From a bacterium (GTDB lineage: Bacteria; Cyanobacteriota; Vampirovibrionia; Gastranaerophilales; Gastranaerophilaceae), in assembly GCA_017403285.1 (NCBI GenBank), contig JAFQOI010000131.1:1-48350 (forward strand): DNA of 48,350 nucleotides, in the 5' to 3' direction. Of the stretch, positions 44,226 to 48,350 are shown one piece after another (position 1 is the stretch's first letter; each line of letters opens with the position of its first letter). The position numbers were made by a program, and so were the translations under genes. The notes beneath the pieces are model-generated. The model made no database searches and was not told the origin of the DNA. It worked only from the letters and a program-made list of their open reading frames with translations.

Positions 44226-45377
44226 ATGAAAGATAAGACATTTTTAATGATTCCCGGACCAACTCCAGTTCCGGAAAGAGTATTACTTGAAATAGCAAAA
44301 CATCCAATGGGGCATAGAAGTAGTGAGTTTTCCAAGATTCTTGAGTCCGTTTACTCCGATTTGAAATATATTTTCCAAACTAAAAATGACGTATTGGTAT
44401 ATACATCAAGTGGTACAGGCGCAATGGATGCTGCTCTTTCAAACTTGATAAATCCTGGGGATAAGGTTTTATCTTTAGCAATTGGTAATTTTGGACAAAG
44501 ATGGGCAAAGATTGCTAAGGCTCTCGGTGCTGAAGTTGATATGATTGAAGTTGAACCAGGAAAGGCTATAAATCCTGCTGACTTAAAACAAAAACTTGAT
44601 GCAGACGTTAATAAAGAAATCAAAATAGTTACACTTACTCAAAATGAAACATCAACTGGTGTTACCAATGATGTTAAAACACTTGTTGCATTGATTAAAG
44701 AACATGGTGCACTTTCTGTTGTTGATGGTGTAACAAGTTTAGGTGCAATGGAATGTAAAATGGACGAATGGGGTATTGATGTTCTTATTTCAGGTTCACA
44801 AAAAGGATTCATGATACCTCCCGGATTGGCATTCTTGGCGGCTAGTGAAAGAGCTTGGGAAGTTCATAAAAATTGTCAAAGACCTGATTTCTACTTTAAT
44901 TGGTCATCAAATAGAAAATCAGTTCTTGAAAATTCAACAGCATTTACTCCTGCTGTTAATCTTATTTCTGGACTTAAAGTTGCTCTTGAAATGATGAAAG
45001 AAGAAGGACTTGAAAATATTACTGCTCGTCATACAAAAATTGCTAAAGCTTTAAGAGCAGCATTAAAAGCAATTAATTTAAAACTTTTCGTTGAAGATGA
45101 AACAATTGCAAGTACTTCAATTACTGCAATTCTTCCACCAGAAGGTGTTAGTGTGCCAGATATTAGAAAAGTATTAAAAAATGACTATGATATTGTTGTT
45201 GCAAATGGTCAAAATGCGCTAAAAGATAAAATCTTCAGAATGGGAACTCTTGGTTTCGTTTCTGAACGTGATGCTATAACTGCAGTTGGTGCATTAGAAG
45301 CAACATTACACAAACTTGGACATAAATTTGAGTTGGGTAAAGGTGTTGCAACATTAATAGAAAATTTAAATAAATAG
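44226..45377 (+). CDS. Class V aminotransferase (alanine-glyoxylate / serine-pyruvate type)
   Basis: 383 aa. It starts MKDKTFLMIPGPTPVPERVL. The cofactor pocket is SSGTGAMDAALSNL, and the PLP-binding Lys193 lies in ISGSQKGFMIPPG. AGGAGAGGAG precedes the start. Family members transfer amino groups among alanine, serine, glyoxylate and pyruvate. It lies 9 nt upstream of serA. In relatives lacking serC, such an enzyme may supply phosphoserine aminotransferase activity. So its role here is most likely serine synthesis (inference). A photorespiratory role is unlikely outside phototrophs. Confidence 0.92.
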   Translation: MKDKTFLMIPGPTPVPERVLLEIAKHPMGHRSSEFSKILESVYSDLKYIFQTKNDVLVYTSSGTGAMDAALSNLINPGDKVLSLAIGNFGQRWAKIAKALGAEVDMIEVEPGKAINPADLKQKLDADVNKEIKIVTLTQNETSTGVTNDVKTLVALIKEHGALSVVDGVTSLGAMECKMDEWGIDVLISGSQKGFMIPPGLAFLAASERAWEVHKNCQRPDFYFNWSSNRKSVLENSTAFTPAVNLISGLKVALEMMKEEGLENITARHTKIAKALRAALKAINLKLFVEDETIASTSITAILPPEGVSVPDIRKVLKNDYDIVVANGQNALKDKIFRMGTLGFVSERDAITAVGALEATLHKLGHKFELGKGVATLIENLNK

Positions 45378-45386
45378 GGGATTCCA

Positions 45387-46979
45387 ATGAAAGTATTAAT
45401 AACAGATAAAATAAACGAAGCCGCAGGAAAGATTTTAGATGGTGTTGCTCAAGTAGAGTATATTCCGACTCTTTCTGAAGATGAACTAGCGGAAAAAATT
45501 AAAGGCTATGACGCTTTAATGGTAAGAAGCCAAACAAAAGTAACAAAAAAAATATTAGATAGTGCTGATACTCTTAAGATTGTCGGTAGAGCAGGTGTTG
45601 GTGTTGATAATATTGATATTGACGCGGCAACACAAAATGGTGTAATTGTTGTAAATTCGCCTGATGGTAATACCAATGCAGCAGCAGAACATACACTCGC
45701 TTTGATGCTTTCAATGTCGAGAAACATTCCAGCAGCAGCTGCTTCCACAAAGGAAGGAAAATGGGAACGTTCTAAATTTACAGGTGTTGAAGTTTTTGGA
45801 AAAACTTTAGGTATCATTGGCTTTGGTAAAATTGGTCAACACGTTGCTGTTGTTGCTTTGGCATTGGGAATGAATGTTATTGTTTCTGACCCATATACAA
45901 CAAAAGAAGCGGTTGAAAAAATCGGTGCTAAATACGTAACAAGTTTAGATGAATTTTGGGCTCAATGTGATTACATTACAATTCATACGCCAAAAACAAA
46001 AGAAACAACATCTTTGATTAATAGAAATACTTTAAACAGGATGAAAAAAGGCGTTAGAATTATCAATTGTGCTCGTGGTGGTATTATTGATGAAGCAGCT
46101 TTAAAAGAAGCTTTAGAATCTGGACAAGTTCAAGCAGCGGCTGTTGATGTTTATGAAACAGAACCTGATATTACAGCATCTCCTCTATATTCTTGTTCAG
46201 GGAATGTTACAATGACACCACACTTAGGTGCAAGTACAACTGAAGCACAGTTTAATGTTGCTATTGACGTTGCGGAACAAATTAGAGATGTATTATCTGG
46301 TGGAAGTGCAAAGGCTGCAATTAATATTCCAGCATTAAAGTCTGCTGTAATTGAACCAGTCAAAGATTATATGCAATTGGCTGAAAATATTGGTGGATTA
46401 GTAAAACAATTATCAAAAGGCAATCTTAAAAATATAAACATTACAGTGAATGGTAATTTATCTGAGTTAAATGTAGCTCCACTTGAAGTTGCTGTTCAAA
46501 GAGGTATTTTCTCATCTTTTATTGAAGGAGTTAACTTTGTTAATGCTCCATTAATTGCAAAAAATAGAGGAATTAATGTTGTAACATCTAAATCTCAAAA
46601 AGATTGTACTTTCTTAGGTTCAATTTCTGTTACTTTGACAACGGATGTTGATGAAAATACTGTTACTGGTGCATTGATTGCTAAAAATATGCCAAGAATA
46701 GTAAAAATCAATGATTACAATATGAGTATTGAAGCAGAAGAACATATGTTGATGGTTCCTCACGAAAATAAACCATCAATGGTTGCAAAAGTTGCTGTTG
46801 CTATTGGTGAAAACAATATAAACATTAATAGAATGCAAGTTGCACAAAAATCAAACAAAAAAGACAATGTTTCTATAATGATTATTACAACTGATAGAGA
46901 TGTTGATGACGCAACAATGAAAACAATAAACCAAATTGATGGTATACAGGATGCTCAATATATTAAATTAAATGCATAA
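45387..46979 (+). CDS. serA: D-3-phosphoglycerate dehydrogenase (long form with ACT domain)
   Basis: 530 aa. The NAD motif is GIIGFGKIGQH. The catalytic Arg, Glu and His lie in RSQTKV..GRAGVGVDN, NCARGGIIDEAAL and TPHLGAST. An intervening domain spans about 320-450 and a C-terminal ACT domain about 452-530 (MVPHENKPSMVAKVAVAIGE). It oxidises 3-phosphoglycerate to 3-phosphohydroxypyruvate, first step of serine synthesis; ACT usually gives serine feedback. It follows the aminotransferase by 9 nt and ends at a strong terminator. Confidence 0.97.
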   Translation: MKVLITDKINEAAGKILDGVAQVEYIPTLSEDELAEKIKGYDALMVRSQTKVTKKILDSADTLKIVGRAGVGVDNIDIDAATQNGVIVVNSPDGNTNAAAEHTLALMLSMSRNIPAAAASTKEGKWERSKFTGVEVFGKTLGIIGFGKIGQHVAVVALALGMNVIVSDPYTTKEAVEKIGAKYVTSLDEFWAQCDYITIHTPKTKETTSLINRNTLNRMKKGVRIINCARGGIIDEAALKEALESGQVQAAAVDVYETEPDITASPLYSCSGNVTMTPHLGASTTEAQFNVAIDVAEQIRDVLSGGSAKAAINIPALKSAVIEPVKDYMQLAENIGGLVKQLSKGNLKNINITVNGNLSELNVAPLEVAVQRGIFSSFIEGVNFVNAPLIAKNRGINVVTSKSQKDCTFLGSISVTLTTDVDENTVTGALIAKNMPRIVKINDYNMSIEAEEHMLMVPHENKPSMVAKVAVAIGENNININRMQVAQKSNKKDNVSIMIITTDRDVDDATMKTINQIDGIQDAQYIKLNA

Positions 46980-47007
46980 AAAAAAGACCTCGAAAGAGGT
47001 CTTTTTT
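46980..47007 (+). terminator. Terminator of the aminotransferase-serA operon
   Basis: Stem AAAAAGACCTC / GAGGTCTTTTT with loop GAAA and a T-run, directly after the serA stop. It also has a T-run in the other direction, so it may serve the convergent gene too. Confidence 0.93.
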
Positions 47008-47010
47008 ATT

Positions 47011-47529
47011 TTATTTTGCTTCGTGTTGTCCTTCTATGTATGCGGCTTTTTTACCTGCATTTTTTGATGCTATTATGCCCCCTAGCGTTAAAACAGCAGT
47101 ACTTGCCGCAATCGCTGCTTTTGCTGGTAATGGAAGCGCATTTATTTTATTATATGCTTTTGTATTTGTTAAAATTGTTTTTAAATCTTTTCCTTTGATA
47201 GAAACTTGAGACAATAGGTTTCCTGCTTTAGATATGCTGTTTTGAAATAATTCTGCTGCTTTTTTGGAAAAATTTGTTGTTGCTGCAGCAATACCGGCTG
47301 TACCTACTGCAATCCCTGTTATTTTTGCTGTGTTTTTTATATTTTCCTTTATAATCTCTCCTTTAACATGACCTTTTTCATGTATATCAAATTTGTCATT
47401 TGTTAAAATATGAGTTGTTGAACCTGGGGTACCTATAGGTTTTTTTGAATGTTTCATTATTAAGTTTGCGCTTATCATTGCTGGCAAAGTTCCTGTTGCT
47501 ATTCCTATTCCAATCATTGCTTTGTTCAT
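47011..47529 (-). CDS. Hypothetical Ala/Gly-rich membrane-associated protein
   Basis: 172 aa with AAGGAGT 8 nt before the ATG. The N-terminal segment MIGIGIATGTLPAMISANLI, a middle ITGIAVGTAGIAAATT and a C-terminal AAIAASTAVLTLGGIIAS are hydrophobic and small-residue-rich, like weak membrane helices. The rest is Lys-rich. I do not recognise a family. Convergent with serA, sharing its terminator. Likely lineage-specific. Confidence 0.65.
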   Translation of the reverse strand: MNKAMIGIGIATGTLPAMISANLIMKHSKKPIGTPGSTTHILTNDKFDIHEKGHVKGEIIKENIKNTAKITGIAVGTAGIAAATTNFSKKAAELFQNSISKAGNLLSQVSIKGKDLKTILTNTKAYNKINALPLPAKAAIAASTAVLTLGGIIASKNAGKKAAYIEGQHEAK

Positions 47530-47625
47530 ACTTTATACTCCTTTTATTAATTAAATTTTTTGTTAACCCAATAAAACAACTCAATTTCTAAAATTGATGT
47601 AATTTGTTAAATTGTTAAAGATTGT

Positions 47626-47657
47626 AAAAAGGAAAGAGGGCTGATAAGCCCTCTTTC
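47626..47657 (-). terminator. Terminator of the ferritin gene
   Basis: On the minus strand, stem GAAAGAGGGCT / AGCCCTCTTTC with loop of 4, then CTTTTT. It is about 20 nt past the ferritin stop. Confidence 0.88.
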
Positions 47658-47677
47658 ACATTTCGTTTAGAATTTAA

Positions 47678-48184
47678 TTAACCAATTACTGGAGCAACAA
47701 ATGTTCTTGTTGCAAGTTCTTTATCAAACATGTATAAACATTGTTTGTCGTTGCATACCATTTTTAATGTTTTTAATACATTGCTAACATTTGCTTCTTC
47801 TTCAACTTGTTCTTTTAAATACCAGTCAAGGAAAGAAACTGCTGCTCTATCTTTTACTTCATCTGCTACATCCATTAGAGCATTAATTTTAGAAGTTACT
47901 AATTGTTCATGTTTTAATGTTGCTTCAAAAACATCAACAGGAGAATCCCAATCAGTTTGTGGTTTTTCTATTTGTTGTAATTCGACTTTCCCTCCTCTTT
48001 CATGTACATAGTTGAAAAGCCCCATTGCATGTGCTCTTTCTTCTTGTCTTTGTACATCCATCCAGTTTTTAAAGCCTTGTAAATTCAATCTTTCAAAATA
48101 GGCGTACATTGAAAGGTATAAATATTCAGAATAAAATTCTGCGTTGATTTGATCATTAAATGCTTTTTCTAGTTTTTCGTTCAT
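47678..48184 (-). CDS. ftnA: Ferritin (FtnA type, non-haem)
   Basis: 168 aa from ATG 48184, fixed by AGGAGG 7 nt upstream. It has the four-helix bundle of bacterial ferritins. Ferroxidase ligands are all present: Glu16, Glu49, His52, Glu93, Gln126 and Glu129, matching E. coli FtnA positions shifted by one. It oxidises and stores iron in a 24-subunit shell in the cytoplasm. Single-gene unit with its own terminator. A bacterioferritin is unlikely, as the spacing and Gln126 are those of FtnA. Confidence 0.96.
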   Translation of the reverse strand: MNEKLEKAFNDQINAEFYSEYLYLSMYAYFERLNLQGFKNWMDVQRQEERAHAMGLFNYVHERGGKVELQQIEKPQTDWDSPVDVFEATLKHEQLVTSKINALMDVADEVKDRAAVSFLDWYLKEQVEEEANVSNVLKTLKMVCNDKQCLYMFDKELATRTFVAPVIG

Positions 48185-48282
48185 TATTTTATTTCCTCCT
48201 TTTTTTATTTTACTATACATTAATTGTAAATAAATAGCCTACAGCATTAATCCATAATATTCTATCATTAAGAGGGCTTTTT

Positions 48283-48350
48283 ATGAAGAAATTATTTTAT
48301 GTTTTATTATTTTTGTTATTGCTATTTTGTTCGTTTTTCTTTTTTAAAAA
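48283..48350 (+). CDS. Secreted or membrane protein, N-terminal fragment (cut by window edge)
   Basis: ATG 48283 with AGAGGG about 6 nt upstream. The 22 visible residues are two Lys then a nearly pure hydrophobic run (FYVLLFLLLLFCSFFFF), a signal peptide or anchor. A Cys at 16 lacks a convincing lipobox. Nothing more can be said about function. Confidence 0.6.
   Translation, partial: MKKLFYVLLFLLLLFCSFFFFK

Overview
The window reads as chromosomal DNA of an AT-rich bacterium with a diderm-like gene set and dense gene packing (many 4-17 nt gene overlaps). Three things suggest a non-photosynthetic relative of Cyanobacteria, most likely Vampirovibrionia/Melainabacteria of the Gastranaerophilales type. 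They are a GHL10/DUF187 glycosyl-hydrolase-like protein, a class V alanine:glyoxylate-type aminotransferase beside serA, and short lineage-type proteins with N-termini such as MKINSINNLNAF followed by an FGK motif. This placement is inference from gene content; there is no rRNA in the window. No phage, IS element or CRISPR array was seen.

Layout. 1-4838: a chemotaxis block with a partial double-CheW protein (-), a short membrane MCP (+) and a large CheA with a degenerate C-terminal receiver. 4845-6180: two tandem PlsC acyltransferases (-). 6239-8940: gapA with its own promoter and terminator, then a WG-repeat protein. 9127-13964: glyQ, an APC amino-acid permease, a divergent ketopantoate-reductase-like protein, a TPR protein and a radical SAM protein. 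14068-16506: a DUF486 membrane protein and groES-groEL. 16758-22299: a 51-aa small ORF, a DivIC/FtsB-like protein, an OppD-type ATPase, a GHL10-dapF pair and a DnaJ variant. 22379-26149: a SHOCT-like protein (possibly frameshifted), trmFO, and two genes resembling degenerate Tad-pilus ATPases (TadZ/CpaE- and CpaF-like). 26326-30337: a LuxR-type response regulator, a soluble histidine kinase and a UvrD-type helicase. 30346-34515 (-): a threonine ammonia-lyase, then a second radical SAM / SGNH / ketopantoate-reductase-like set paralogous to the first. 34578-38457: a frameshifted tspO, tRNA-Arg(UCU), a stand-alone MshEN-like protein, a metallophosphoesterase, a double-HTH regulator, pth and a structured intergenic region. 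38463-43382: an orphan sugar-ABC permease (-), then an overlapping operon of phosphohexomutase, sppA, a Yip1-like protein and a three-repeat secreted protein. 44226-48350: aminotransferase-serA (serine synthesis), lineage-type hypothetical proteins, ferritin and a truncated secreted protein.

The best candidate for an undescribed system is the duplicated pair of a ketopantoate-reductase-like protein (active-site Asn replaced by an FExT motif) and a radical SAM protein with a conserved extra Cys pattern. It occurs near 11.6-14.0 kb and again, with an SGNH hydrolase, at 31.6-34.5 kb. Other items to check are a 1-nt deletion in a T7 run that splits tspO, a perfect 24-bp palindrome at the 5' end of the histidine kinase gene, a stand-alone MshEN domain, and a TadZ/CpaF-like pair with decayed P-loops.
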